Shown piece after piece: positions 1-9,429 of a stretch of DNA of 64,000 bases; position 1 is the stretch's first letter; each line of letters starts with the position of its first letter. This DNA comes from Protaetiibacter sp. SSC-01 (GTDB lineage: Bacteria > Actinomycetota > Actinomycetes > Actinomycetales > Microbacteriaceae). The notes under the pieces are model-generated. The model did no database searches. It was not told where the DNA came from and saw only the letters and a list, made by a program, of their open reading frames with translations. A program made the position numbers and the translations under genes. The stretch spans positions 558,001 to 622,000 of the forward strand of contig NZ_CP059987.1 of assembly GCF_014483895.1 (NCBI RefSeq), written 5' to 3'.

Positions 1-1145
1 TCGGCGAGCGGCACGTTGCGCTTCTGCTCCTGCGAGAGGTACCAGCGGTGGTCGAGCAGCTGGTGGAACACCTCGGCCGGCTCGAGCTTGCCGCGCAGGT
101 CTTTCGGGATCGAGCGCACGACCGGTTCGAACACCGACACGAGCCACTCGTGGGCCACCATCTCCTCGTCGTCGGCGGCCTTGCCGCGCGTCGCCCGGTA
201 GGAGTCGAGATCGTTGAGCAGACGCCGCGCCTGGTTCTCGCCCGCGTCGAGCCCCGTGAGGCGCAGCAGGCGCCGGGAGTGGTGGCCGGCATCCACGACC
301 TTCGGCTGGATGCGCACGCTCGTGCCGTCGCCGTCCTTGCGGATCGAGAGCTCCTCGATGTCGAAGCCGAGGTCGTTGAGGCGCTCGACGCGCTCGCGGA
401 TGCGCCAGCGCTCCGCCTCGGGGAAGGTCTCGGATGCGGTCAGCTCGCGCCACAGCGACCGGTACGCCGCGACGATGCCGTCGGCGATCCCGACGGGGTC
501 GACGGCCTCATCGAGGCGACCGCCCGACTGCAGGTCGAGGAGCTCGCCCGCGATGTTGACGCGTGCGACCTCGAGGTCGTTCTCGCGCTGCCCGTTCGAG
601 AGGCCGCCGTCGTAGAGCTTGCCGGTCTCCGCATCCACGAGGTAGGCGGCGAAGGCGCCCGCGTCGCGGCGGAAGAGGGTGTTCGAGAGCGAGACGTCGC
701 CCCAGTAGAAGCCGATGAGGTGCAGGCGCGCGAGGAGGAGCGCGAGGGCATCGACGAGTCGCGTGGCGGTGTCGGGGCGAAGCGCCTGCGAGTAGAGCGC
801 GCGGTAGGGGAGCGAGAACTTGAGGTGGCGCGTGACGAGCGCGGGGGAGAGCTCCTCGCCGTCGTCGCCGATGCGGCCCGTGACGACCGCGACCGGCTCG
901 ACGCACGGCACGTCGAGGCGCTGCAGGGTGCGGAGCATGTCGTACTCGCGCCGTGCGAGCTCGACCGTCGTCTCCTTGATCGCGACGACGAAGCCCTCGA
1001 GGTGAACGAATCGTACGAGGTGGCGCGAGATGCCCTTCGGGAGCGCCGCGATCGTCTCCTCGGGCCACACCTCGAGCGGCAGGTTCCACGGCAGGTCGAG
1101 CAGCGCCGGGTCCGGCATGGCGGAGGTGATCGACAGCGAGCTCAC
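1..1145 (-). CDS. DUF4032 kinase-like protein (3' end outside window)
   Basis: About 381 residues are visible and the C-terminus lies beyond the left edge. The product matches the actinobacterial DUF4032 family, whose N-terminal half resembles lipopolysaccharide/aminoglycoside-type kinases. Visible kinase-like features are a lysine in VAIKET (Lys57), a catalytic-loop-like WGDVSLSN (about 148-155) and VDAETG (about 170-175) in the place of the metal-binding motif. The substrate is unknown. The GTG start at 1145 is chosen because a -10 hexamer TAGGCT (1157-1152 on this strand) ends exactly 6 nt upstream, the leaderless pattern seen across this window; an ATG at 1118 is the alternative. It is divergent from the DUF222/HNH gene. 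Confidence 0.85.
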   Translation of the reverse strand, partial: MSSLSITSAMPDPALLDLPWNLPLEVWPEETIAALPKGISRHLVRFVHLEGFVVAIKETTVELARREYDMLRTLQRLDVPCVEPVAVVTGRIGDDGEELSPALVTRHLKFSLPYRALYSQALRPDTATRLVDALALLLARLHLIGFYWGDVSLSNTLFRRDAGAFAAYLVDAETGKLYDGGLSNGQRENDLEVARVNIAGELLDLQSGGRLDEAVDPVGIADGIVAAYRSLWRELTASETFPEAERWRIRERVERLNDLGFDIEELSIRKDGDGTSVRIQPKVVDAGHHSRRLLRLTGLDAGENQARRLLNDLDSYRATRGKAADDEEMVAHEWLVSVFEPVVRSIPKDLRGKLEPAEVFHQLLDHRWYLSQEQKRNVPLA

Positions 1146-1300
1146 GGGTCGAGCCTATTGCTTGGGGCAGGGCGTGGGCCGTGGGGGTGGGCCGGTGCGG
1201 GGCGGGACGGTGCCACTCCTCCACAAAGGGTGTTCGACGAGTTCTCCACCGGTTCTCCACATCTGTGGAATACACGTTCGAGTCTCGGTAGAATCGCTCC

Positions 1301-3178
1301 ATGGCCACTTCCGCATCCGCATTCGAGGCGTCCGCCGCGGCGTCCTACGCGGATGCTGTGCGCGCGGATGCGGATGACGCTCGGTTCGTCACGACGGTGA
1401 TCGCACCAGACGGCAGTGTTGCGTGCCCGGCCGCCACCCGCGAGTTCGTCGACGAGTCCGATTTCGCCGCGTGGGATCGGGAGCTCGGGATTCCGCCTGT
1501 ACCCGAGCCCGTCGTCGAGCAGGCGAGCGCGTTGGGCGCCATCATGATCGCCGCGTGCGACGCCGATCGGCTGGGCGAGGTCACCGACCGTGCCCTCCTG
1601 GAGCTCGCCGAGCTCGTCGCCGCGCAGGAGAGACTCGTGCGCGCGCAGTCCGCCCTCATCGCGGGCGAGGTCGCGCGCCGCTCGCGTCCAGAGCTCGGAC
1701 TCTCGGGGCTCGCGCAGTCGCTCGGGCATCGCACGGCCGCTGAACTCATGCGCGTCGCGACGGGATCGTCGCTGTCAGACGCCAAGCGCAGCGTCGCGGT
1801 CGGCACGATGCTCGTCGAGGCGGCGGAAGCCGCACGGGCAGCGCAGGCTGCGGGAACAGCTGGCGGCGCCGGTGGCGGCCCCGGTGGCGAGGGTGGCGAC
1901 GGCGACGCCGCGTCGGTGGGAACGGGGCGCGACGGGCTCGGGCCCAGCGGCGACGAGCTCACCGGCGACGAACCCAGCGGCGACGAGCCCAGCGGTGATG
2001 GGCCCAGCGGTGACGTCATCGGCGGGGTCGGGCTCGTGGACCCGGCGACGGGCGAGGTGCTCGATGCCCCGGTATCCGCTGCCGCCGCGCCTCCCGTTCC
2101 GCCGTCGCAGCCGTGGATGGCTCCCGTGCTGCAGTCAGTACGCTCCGGCGACGTGTCGGTCGAGCAGGCGGATGCCATCCGCCGTGGGCTGGGCGAGCCC
2201 GACCGGCCGACCGGCGATCCCGCACAGGATGCGGGACGCGTCACGGTCGAGGCGCTCACCGAGGCGGCCCGTCTGCTCGCTGACGAGGCTCGCTCGCTCG
2301 ACGTCGACCGGCTCCGCACGCGGGCCCGTGTGCTCCGTGACGAGCTCGACGTCGCGGGCGTCGCCCTGCGCGAGCGCCGTCGTCACGAGGCGCGATCGCT
2401 GCGCGTCTATCGCCAGCCCGACGGCATGTCGCGCCTCGTCTGGCTCATGGACCCCGAGACCGCGGCTGTCGTCACCGAGGTGTATGACCGGGTCACCTCG
2501 CCCAAGCTCGGCGGGCCCCGCTTCGTCGACGCTGCCCAGCTCGAGCGTGCTCGGGGCGTCGAGCGCGACCCGCGCAGTGCGGAGCAGCTCGCGTCCGACG
2601 CGTTCACCGAGCTTCTTCGCGTCGGCCACACCGCCGACCCCTCGCTCCTCCTCGGTGAGGGTGCGCCCGCCGTGCGGGTGCTCGTCACCGCCACCGACCT
2701 GGCCGCCGGAACGGGCGTCGCCTTCCTCGAGGGGCAGACCGCCCCCGTCTCGATCGCCACCGCCGAGCGCCACATCTGCGTCGCGGGTGCTCGGCACATC
2801 GTCTTCGACGCCGAGAAGCGCCCGCTCGACCTCGGCCGCACGACCCGCCTCTACACGCGCAAGCAGCGGATCGCGCTCCACGCTCGAGACGGCGGATGCA
2901 TGTTCCCCGGCTGCGAGCGCCCGCCATCCTGGACAGAGTCCCACCACATCCGGCACTACGTGCGAGACGGCGGCGGCAGCGACATCGACGACGGAATCTC
3001 GCTCTGCCGACACCACCATCGACTCGTGCACGACCAGGGCTGGGAGTTCCGGCACCGGGTGCACGAGGGCGCCATCCGCTACGAGCTCATCCCACCGCGG
3101 ACGATCGGCCGGCAGCAGCGCCCCATCCCGCTGCCCACCAAGTCCGGCGCCTACCGCCGCCTCGCCGCTCGACATTGA
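1301..3178 (+). CDS. DUF222 / HNH endonuclease (13E12-type) protein
   Basis: 625 residues. The N-terminal and central parts are the DUF222 domain and the C-terminus (about 532-585) is an HNH nuclease with CMFPGC, a SHHIRHY histidine pair and LCRHHHRLVH. These proteins occur in many copies in Microbacteriaceae and mycobacteria; a DNA-cleavage or mobility role is presumed but unproven. Residues about 185-240 are a Gly/Asp/Ser/Pro-rich insert made of degenerate six-residue units (GDEPSG type). A -10 TAGAAT (1289-1294) ends 6 nt before the ATG and no Shine-Dalgarno sequence is seen, so the mRNA is probably leaderless. Confidence 0.93.
   Translation: MATSASAFEASAAASYADAVRADADDARFVTTVIAPDGSVACPAATREFVDESDFAAWDRELGIPPVPEPVVEQASALGAIMIAACDADRLGEVTDRALLELAELVAAQERLVRAQSALIAGEVARRSRPELGLSGLAQSLGHRTAAELMRVATGSSLSDAKRSVAVGTMLVEAAEAARAAQAAGTAGGAGGGPGGEGGDGDAASVGTGRDGLGPSGDELTGDEPSGDEPSGDGPSGDVIGGVGLVDPATGEVLDAPVSAAAAPPVPPSQPWMAPVLQSVRSGDVSVEQADAIRRGLGEPDRPTGDPAQDAGRVTVEALTEAARLLADEARSLDVDRLRTRARVLRDELDVAGVALRERRRHEARSLRVYRQPDGMSRLVWLMDPETAAVVTEVYDRVTSPKLGGPRFVDAAQLERARGVERDPRSAEQLASDAFTELLRVGHTADPSLLLGEGAPAVRVLVTATDLAAGTGVAFLEGQTAPVSIATAERHICVAGARHIVFDAEKRPLDLGRTTRLYTRKQRIALHARDGGCMFPGCERPPSWTESHHIRHYVRDGGGSDIDDGISLCRHHHRLVHDQGWEFRHRVHEGAIRYELIPPRTIGRQQRPIPLPTKSGAYRRLAARH
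1930..2020 (+). repeat. 18-bp degenerate tandem repeats in the DUF222 gene
   Basis: About four to five units of roughly 18 bp encode GDEPSG-like hexapeptides (GPSGDELTG, DEPSGDEPSG, DGPSGD). All units keep the frame, so copy-number change would lengthen or shorten a linker without breaking the gene. Confidence 0.7.
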
Positions 3179-3488
3179 ACTGTGACGCGCGCGCCGCCAG
3201 CGGCGGTGCCCAGCGGGCAGAGATGACGAGCGGTCCCCGGCGCCCGCGAGCGACGGTCATTCGGGCGTGTCCGGCGGCCACTGTCCTGCCGGGCCGGTCT
3301 CGAGACGCGTCGCCTGCGGCGGCGCTCCGCGACCACCTCGAGTGGAGACCTGCGGAACCGTGAGTCGCGTCCCGGACGAGGCCACCCGAGCATCAGGCCC
3401 ATCCCCAGAGCGAGACCGACCTCGGGTGACCGCGGGACCGACCCACCCCGGGCACGAGCCCGGCCCGCGCACTCGTACCCGCAAACGA
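3179..3488. other. intergenic region with one diverged palindromic repeat
   Basis: No convincing gene is seen between the HNH gene and the convergent msiK terminator. Positions about 3296-3350 hold a diverged copy of the window's intergenic repeat (GGTCTCGAGACGCG ... ACCTCGAGTGG). Confidence 0.5.
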
Positions 3489-3522
3489 CGGAGGCCGCAC
3501 CCCCGAGGGGATACGGCCTCCG
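3489..3522 (-). terminator. Rho-independent-type hairpin after msiK
   Basis: Perfect 9-bp stem CGGAGGCCG (3489-3497) / CGGCCTCCG (3514-3522) with a 16-nt loop, 13 nt downstream of the msiK stop codon on the minus strand. The T-tract is poor, as is common in high-GC actinobacteria. Confidence 0.65.
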
Positions 3523-3535
3523 TGCTGAGAGTTGC

Positions 3536-4636
<1,101 letters not shown>

Positions 4637-4880
4637 GATCGTTCGTTCTCCTTCACCGGCAGGTACGTGCCGGACGATCCGTAGTGAATGGAAGATCACC
4701 GGCGTCAGTGCCGGCGATTCCGCTCAGTATGACATAGCGCCGGAGGGGCGTCGTGCTCAGCGAGCGTCCGGAAGGTTCCCAGATTGGCTCCCTAGCATCG
4801 TGCCCGGGGCGCGAGTGGCGTCCGTGTACCCGCGCGTCGTATCCTTCCGAACGCGCTCCCACACCCGAGAACGAGGATCG

Positions 4881-5807
4881 ATGACCTACGGCGAGTCCGA
4901 TCGCCCGGAGCCCGGCGGCAACGATGCCCGGGCTGCAGCGAAGGAACGCGCCCGCGAGCTGCGCACCCTGCACCGCAAGCAGGAGCGCCGCCGCCGGCTC
5001 GTGCTCCAGCTGAGCATCCTCGGCGGCGCCATCGTCGTCATCGCGGTCGTCGCCGTCACCCTCATCTCCATGAACCAGGCGCCCGCACGCGGCCCCCTCA
5101 ACATGGCGAGCGACGGCATCAAGATCGGCGCCGACCTGAAGGCCGAGCGCACCCCCGGCCTCGCCCCCAGCGCCACCCCCGTGCCGTCGGAGCCCACCGA
5201 GCCGGGCGTCATCGACATCCGCATCTACGTCGACTACCTGTGCGCGAACTGCGGCACCTTCGAGGCGAACAACGCCGAGCAGCTGCGCACGTGGGTCTCG
5301 TCGGGCGCAGCGACCCTCGAGATCCACCCCATCGCGCTCCTCACGACCAAGTCGGCCGGCACCCAGTACTCGCTGCGCGCCGCCAACGCCGCCGCGTGCG
5401 TCGCCGAGTACTCGCCCGACGCGTTCTTCGACTTCCACGGCGCCCTGTTCAAGAACCAGCCCGAGGAGGGCACCGAGGGCCTCACCGACGAGGAGCTCCT
5501 GGCGCGCGCGACGAAGGCCGGCGCGACCGACACCGCGCGCATCAAGACGTGCATCGAGAAGAAGCGCTTCGCGTCGTGGGTGCAGGCCGCCACCGTGCGC
5601 GCACTCAACGGCCCCATCCCGAACGCCGACATCCCCGCCGTCACGACGGCGCCGACGATCATCGTCGACGGCAAGAGGTTCCAGTACACGAAGGACTTCG
5701 ACCCGAAGGAGCTCGCGCAGTTCGTGACGGGCGCCGCGGGCGACAACTTCGCCGCCACCCCCACACCGAGCCCGTCCGCGAGCGAGGCCCCGGCCTCGGC
5801 CCCGTAG
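4881..5807 (+). CDS. membrane-anchored DsbA-like thioredoxin-fold protein
   Basis: 308 residues. A charged cytoplasmic N-terminus (1-42) with an Arg/Lys-rich stretch is followed by one transmembrane helix (about 43-63), a Pro/Thr linker and an extracytoplasmic DsbA/thioredoxin_4 domain with the redox motif CANC (121-124). A second cysteine pair (AACVAEY and IKTCIEKK) lies in the inserted helical domain. It probably oxidises or isomerises disulphides in exported proteins. The C-terminus is a Pro/Ser/Ala-rich tail. The start ATG has a weak GAGGATCG upstream; the long N-terminal extension of the open frame back to 4602 is not supported. The tRNA-Thr region follows immediately. Confidence 0.85.
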   Translation: MTYGESDRPEPGGNDARAAAKERARELRTLHRKQERRRRLVLQLSILGGAIVVIAVVAVTLISMNQAPARGPLNMASDGIKIGADLKAERTPGLAPSATPVPSEPTEPGVIDIRIYVDYLCANCGTFEANNAEQLRTWVSSGAATLEIHPIALLTTKSAGTQYSLRAANAAACVAEYSPDAFFDFHGALFKNQPEEGTEGLTDEELLARATKAGATDTARIKTCIEKKRFASWVQAATVRALNGPIPNADIPAVTTAPTIIVDGKRFQYTKDFDPKELAQFVTGAAGDNFAATPTPSPSASEAPASAP

Positions 5808-5821
5808 GCTGGACCCCTGTC

Positions 5822-5852
5822 GCCTCCTTAGCTCAGTTGGCCAGAGCACCCG
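5822..5852 (+). pseudogene. 5' half of a split tRNA-Thr gene
   Basis: GCCTCCTTAGCTCAGT continues into a canonical D-arm (GCTC AGTTGGCCA GAGC) and the first strand of an anticodon stem (CCCG), after which the tRNA identity is lost. The matching 3' half with CCA lies 4.7 kb away at 10588-10637. It is read as the left remnant of the original host tRNA-Thr gene, interrupted near the anticodon arm by the element that follows. Confidence 0.7.
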
Positions 5853-5964
5853 TTATCTACAGCATGGCTTCGCACTGACCTTGTAGTTGCTGAGGAGAGG
5901 CGTGGATGACATGCCATCGACGGGCATTTGGGGCCGGTAGTGTTGGCCCGAACGTCCATCCCTC

Positions 5965-6040
5965 GCCTCCTTAGCTCACCAGGTAGAGCGTCTCACTTGT
6001 AATGAGAAGGTAGCCGGTTCGAGTCCGGCAGGAGGCTCCA
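5965..6040 (+). tRNA. trnT: tRNA-Thr(TGT), complete, CCA encoded
   Basis: All stems pair: acceptor GCCTCCT/AGGAGGC, D-arm GCTC/GAGC with loop ACCAGGTA, anticodon stem TCTCA/TGAGA with loop CTTGTAA (anticodon TGT at 5998-6000), T-arm GCCGG/CCGGC with loop TTCGAGT, then T-CCA. It lies inside the element boundary, 113 nt after the split host copy, so it may be an element-borne replacement for the interrupted gene. Confidence 0.92.
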
Positions 6041-6049
6041 ATCGCCACT

Positions 6050-6083
6050 TTGCATTGGTCAGTGGTGGCTGTATAGTCAGTAC
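6050..6083 (+). promoter_or_regulatory. cmtR promoter with overlapping candidate operator
   Basis: -35 TTGCAT (6050-6055), 16-nt spacer, -10 TATAGT (6072-6077), then 6 nt to the ATG, giving a leaderless transcript. The -10 sits inside an imperfect dyad TGTATAGTCAGTACA (6070-6084; TGTA-N7-TACA), a plausible CmtR autoregulatory site. Confidence 0.6.
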
Positions 6084-6443
6084 ATGCTGACTCTTGCTTC
6101 GCGCCTCGACGTGATGAACCGACTCGGGCGCGCCATGGCCGACCCGACGCGTTCCCGCATCCTGATGACCTTGCTGGACGGGCCAAGCTACCCCGCGGTG
6201 CTGTCGCGATCGTTGGAGCTCACACGCTCGAACGTATCGAACCACCTGACCTGCCTGCGCGACTGCGGAATCGTGGTCGCCGAACCCGAGGGCCGGCAAA
6301 CCCGCTACGAGATCGCGGACCCGCACCTCGCGGCCGCACTCACCGCGCTCGTCGACGTCACCCTTGCCGTGGATCAGGACGCTACGTGCGTCGACGCTTC
6401 ATGCACGGTTCCAGGCTGCTGCGGGATCGGCGGAGACGCGTGA
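6084..6443 (+). CDS. cmtR: CmtR-type Cd(II)/Pb(II)-sensing ArsR/SmtB repressor
   Basis: 119 residues. The winged-helix region contains TRSNVSNHLTCLRDCG (47-62). Cys57, Cys61 and Cys102 fall at exactly the residue numbers of the metal-binding cysteines of Mycobacterium tuberculosis CmtR, and the flanking sequence (LGRAMADPTRSRIL, SNVSNHL) is closely similar. It should repress the locus and release DNA on binding cadmium or lead. The tail CVDASCTVPGCCG adds further cysteines. It overlaps the efflux gene by 4 bp (GTGA), so the two are probably co-transcribed and coupled. Confidence 0.9.
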   Translation: MLTLASRLDVMNRLGRAMADPTRSRILMTLLDGPSYPAVLSRSLELTRSNVSNHLTCLRDCGIVVAEPEGRQTRYEIADPHLAAALTALVDVTLAVDQDATCVDASCTVPGCCGIGGDA

Positions 6444-7093
6444 GCGCGCCGCTGACCGCCGAGCGGCGGGCACGACTCCACCGCCGGGTGCGGTTCATCG
6501 TCGCATTCACGATCACCTACAACGTGATCGAGGCCATCGTGGCCGTGTGGGCCGGCGTCGCGGCATCCTCGGCCGCACTCATCGGGTTTGGCCTGGATTC
6601 GGTGGTCGAGGTCCTCTCCGCGGCCCTGATCGCCTGGCAGTTCACTCGCAAGCACCCGGAGCGCTGGGAGAAGGTGACAGTCCGGGCGATCGGCCTGGCG
6701 TTCTTCGCCCTCGCCGCATACGTGATCACCGATGCGGTGCTCAGCCTGTTCTCGATGGAGGGGCCTGAGCACAGCCCCTTCGGCCTAGCGATTACGGCGC
6801 TCAGCCTGCTCATCATGCCGCTGCTGGCCTGGTTCGAGATCCGCACCGGCCGCGAGCTCGACTCAAAGAGCGTGCTGGCCGACGCGAAGCAGCTCATCCT
6901 CTGCATCTACCTCTCCGGCACCGTCTTCGTCGGCCTCGTCCTCAACAGCATGTTCGGGTGGTGGTGGGCCGACTCGGTGGCCGCGCTGGTCGTCGCGATC
7001 CTCGCCATCCGAGAAGGCATCGAGGCGTGGCGCGGCGACGTCGAATCGCCCTTCGAGGTGCTCGAAGATCTGGGCGTCGACGACGAGGACTGA
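6440..7093 (+). CDS. cation efflux transporter (CDF-like)
   Basis: 217 residues with about five to six transmembrane segments. Acidic residues sit in helices at GFGLDSVVEV and WWADSVAALV, the pattern of actinobacterial CDF-type cation transporters found beside CmtR-like repressors. It probably exports Cd(II), Zn(II) or Pb(II). The GTG start at 6440 overlaps the cmtR stop codon (GTGA); the in-frame ATG at 6386 would lie deep inside cmtR and is not used here. The C-terminus is short and acidic (EDLGVDDED) rather than a full cytoplasmic metallochaperone-like domain. Confidence 0.85.
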   Translation: MSAPLTAERRARLHRRVRFIVAFTITYNVIEAIVAVWAGVAASSAALIGFGLDSVVEVLSAALIAWQFTRKHPERWEKVTVRAIGLAFFALAAYVITDAVLSLFSMEGPEHSPFGLAITALSLLIMPLLAWFEIRTGRELDSKSVLADAKQLILCIYLSGTVFVGLVLNSMFGWWWADSVAALVVAILAIREGIEAWRGDVESPFEVLEDLGVDDED

Positions 7094-7094
7094 C

Positions 7095-7517
7095 TCAGAA
7101 TCGTCGTTCCCGGATCGGGAGCACGTTTGGCGGAAGCACCGGATTCTGCAACGCCACGACCTCCGCGATGAGGGTTGCGTTCTTCGCGCGTTCGGCCTCT
7201 AGCGCGTCCGTGAGCGACCTGATCTCCTGGAGGGCGGCGGCGAGGCGGGTGCGAAGGGATGCGTCCGTCGATCCGCCGGCTTTCGACTTCGGCAGCGATT
7301 GGGGCCTGCGCTCAGCGAACTCGGTACGGGCGCCGAGTACAAGATCGCGGGCTTCAGGAGTGGTGTAGATGAAGTTGCGCGAGACGCCGGCCTCCGCGGC
7401 GACCGAGCTCACGGAGATGGCTTTCCTCTGCTTGTCGAGCCGTCGAACGGCAGCACGAACCGCCGTCAGCGATCGGTCTGATCGAGCCCGTGCGGCGTCC
7501 GTCAGATGCTCAGGCAA
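7095..7517 (-). CDS. tnpC: TnpC-like small protein (DUF6262 type)
   Basis: 140 residues. An N-terminal helix-turn-helix-like stretch (ISVSSVAAEAGVSRNFIYT, about 36-54) is followed by a C-terminal coiled coil (about 90-122: IRSLTDALEAERAKNATLIAEV). Small proteins of this kind accompany TnpA/TnpB in Tn554-family elements, where TnpC modulates transposition efficiency. It overlaps the end of tnpB by 8 bp and its stop lies 1 bp from the convergent cation transporter stop. Confidence 0.8.
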   Translation of the reverse strand: MPEHLTDAARARSDRSLTAVRAAVRRLDKQRKAISVSSVAAEAGVSRNFIYTTPEARDLVLGARTEFAERRPQSLPKSKAGGSTDASLRTRLAAALQEIRSLTDALEAERAKNATLIAEVVALQNPVLPPNVLPIRERRF

Positions 7518-9429
7518 CTCCGGCCTCCCCCTGGTCGCGACGCTGGATCTCCTCCAGGCTCGCGATGAGCTTCGTGAGCGCGAGGAAGGGCTTGCGGTTC
7601 TTCTCGACGATGCGGGTGTGGCCCTCGACCTCGGCCAGCTCCATCATCTTCGCGTGGTCGTCTCGTTGATCGCGGAGAACAGGCAGGTAGTCCGGGGTCG
7701 TCATGAAGAGCGGACAGTACAGGCAGGCATTGGCGTGTTCACACGTCTCGCCGCAGGGCATTCCGCAACGACCGTTCGGCAGCGCCTGAGCGGCGCCCCC
7801 GAGGAAGGCATGGGTCCACGCGGCCTCTTCCATGAGGCCGGTGGGCCGCTCAACGAGCTCACCGGTGTTGGTGACCGCCCGCGATCGCTCCCACTCGTCG
7901 CGCACCTTCTGCTCGGAAAGGCGCGCGTACACCTGGGTCGTGGTCATGCTCTTGTGCCCGAGGAGCTTCTGCACCGCGGCGATCGACATGCCGCTTTCGA
8001 GCCAGTCGGTCGCGTTCTGGTGCCGGAACATGTGTGGCGTCACTCTGAGGAACTCTCCGTCGGAGCCTCGAATGTCGAGGTCCTCGATGAGCTTCGTAAG
8101 CGAGGCGTTGACGAGCGTAAGGGTGATGACGCGATCGGATAGGTCGCGTGCGAACAGGTTGCGTGTACCGGGGTACTTCGACTGCTTGTGGGCGATGTGC
8201 TCGACGATGGCGACGGCGAGCTCCTCGTTGATGGGAGCGGTCGCCATATCGCCGCTCTTGGAATCGCGGTAGGCGATGGACCACTTGCCGCCGCCTAGGT
8301 CGAGTACGCAGTCCATCGTCATCCCTGCCGCGATGTCTTTGCGGCGCAAGCCGGTCTCGGCTGCGATGCGGATGATCAGGCGGCAGTCGAGGTCTGCGAC
8401 GAGTTGAAGGTTGCCGGCGTGGCGCAGCCTTGCGATCACGTCCTTGCCGATCAGCCGCGGTGGGCTGGCAGGGATCTTCGGGCGTTCGTTGGGGAGCAGG
8501 CGGGCGCTTCGCCTGATGTCCGCCCATTCGTTGAGAGTTGCCTCGTCGATGAAGAGATTCACCGCTCCGAGGATCGCGTTCTGGTGCTTCGCGCTGTACC
8601 TGGCACCGGGCCGCTTCTCCAGGGAGACCACGTAGCCGAGGAACCCCAGCATGTGGTCGCGGGTGAGGTCGCTCCAGCGGGTGACCCCTTGCGTGTCGAG
8701 CCACGTGCAGAAGGTGACGACGTGCCCGTGGATGGCCTGGATGTACTGGGGTGCGCCGATTTCGGCGTTGATGCGGTATGCCATCCAACGCTCCACCGAT
8801 GCCGCGAACTCGGGGTTCGTGATGAGGTTGTGGTTGACGTAGGCAGCTCCGCCAGCGGACGCGATTCCCAGGTAGCGACGCGTCGGCTCGACCCCGCTTA
8901 GCACGCAGAGCGCGTCGAGGGTGTCGAGGAGGAACCCTCGTGCGAGGTCACGGTAGCCCCCGGCCGCGCGGCTGATCTCCTCGATCTTGATGCGGTTCTG
9001 GCGCAGGTCGAGCAGCGTCTCGACGTGATGCTTCCTGAGCGATCGCGCAAGCGCGGCGACTGCCGCGGGCAAGGTCGTCCGGCCGCGCTTTCCTCGCTCG
9101 TGCAGTCCCAGCGCGAGTTCGTTTCGAACCGTGCGCGAGCCGGCGGCCAGGACCTCGAATCCTCCGGCGAGCTTGTGCGGGCGTTGCCGTTTGCGTTCTC
9201 GAAGCCACTGCTCCAGGCGGAGATTCTGGCGTTCGAAGGCTGCGAGGTCGGTGCGGCAAAGCGGGATCTCGCGACGCTGTGACTCGCGAGAGCAGCCGGC
9301 GACCGCGCAGGGCGGGTTGGAGTAGCGTCCCTCGGAGTCAAAAGGGATCGGGTCGAGAAGGAAGGCCTCGGGGAGATGCTCGACAAGGTCGATCGACGAC
9401 GGCGCAGGTTTGCGCAGCGCGCTAGTCAC
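7510..9429 (-). CDS. tnpB: Tn554 TnpB-type tyrosine recombinase
   Basis: 639 residues, close to the 630 of Tn554 TnpB. The N-terminus has a cysteine cluster (PPCAVAGCSRES, IPLCRTD). The catalytic domain keeps Arg in ETGLRRKDI, HxxR in TPHMFRHQ, a further His in LLGHKSMTTTQ and the nucleophile Tyr in TQVYARLS. A C-terminal cysteine-rich segment (RCGMPCGETCEHANACLYC) may bind zinc. All catalytic residues are present, so it is probably active. It overlaps tnpA by 8 bp and tnpC by 8 bp. Confidence 0.9.
   Translation of the reverse strand: MTSALRKPAPSSIDLVEHLPEAFLLDPIPFDSEGRYSNPPCAVAGCSRESQRREIPLCRTDLAAFERQNLRLEQWLRERKRQRPHKLAGGFEVLAAGSRTVRNELALGLHERGKRGRTTLPAAVAALARSLRKHHVETLLDLRQNRIKIEEISRAAGGYRDLARGFLLDTLDALCVLSGVEPTRRYLGIASAGGAAYVNHNLITNPEFAASVERWMAYRINAEIGAPQYIQAIHGHVVTFCTWLDTQGVTRWSDLTRDHMLGFLGYVVSLEKRPGARYSAKHQNAILGAVNLFIDEATLNEWADIRRSARLLPNERPKIPASPPRLIGKDVIARLRHAGNLQLVADLDCRLIIRIAAETGLRRKDIAAGMTMDCVLDLGGGKWSIAYRDSKSGDMATAPINEELAVAIVEHIAHKQSKYPGTRNLFARDLSDRVITLTLVNASLTKLIEDLDIRGSDGEFLRVTPHMFRHQNATDWLESGMSIAAVQKLLGHKSMTTTQVYARLSEQKVRDEWERSRAVTNTGELVERPTGLMEEAAWTHAFLGGAAQALPNGRCGMPCGETCEHANACLYCPLFMTTPDYLPVLRDQRDDHAKMMELAEVEGHTRIVEKNRKPFLALTKLIASLEEIQRRDQGEAGVA

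Noticed and set aside
48-1400. 450-residue plus-strand open frame opposite the DUF4032 gene
   Set aside because: The minus strand encodes a recognisable kinase-like protein with kinase-type motifs; the plus frame is Arg/Val/Glu-rich and matches no family, as is typical for the opposite strand of high-GC genes.
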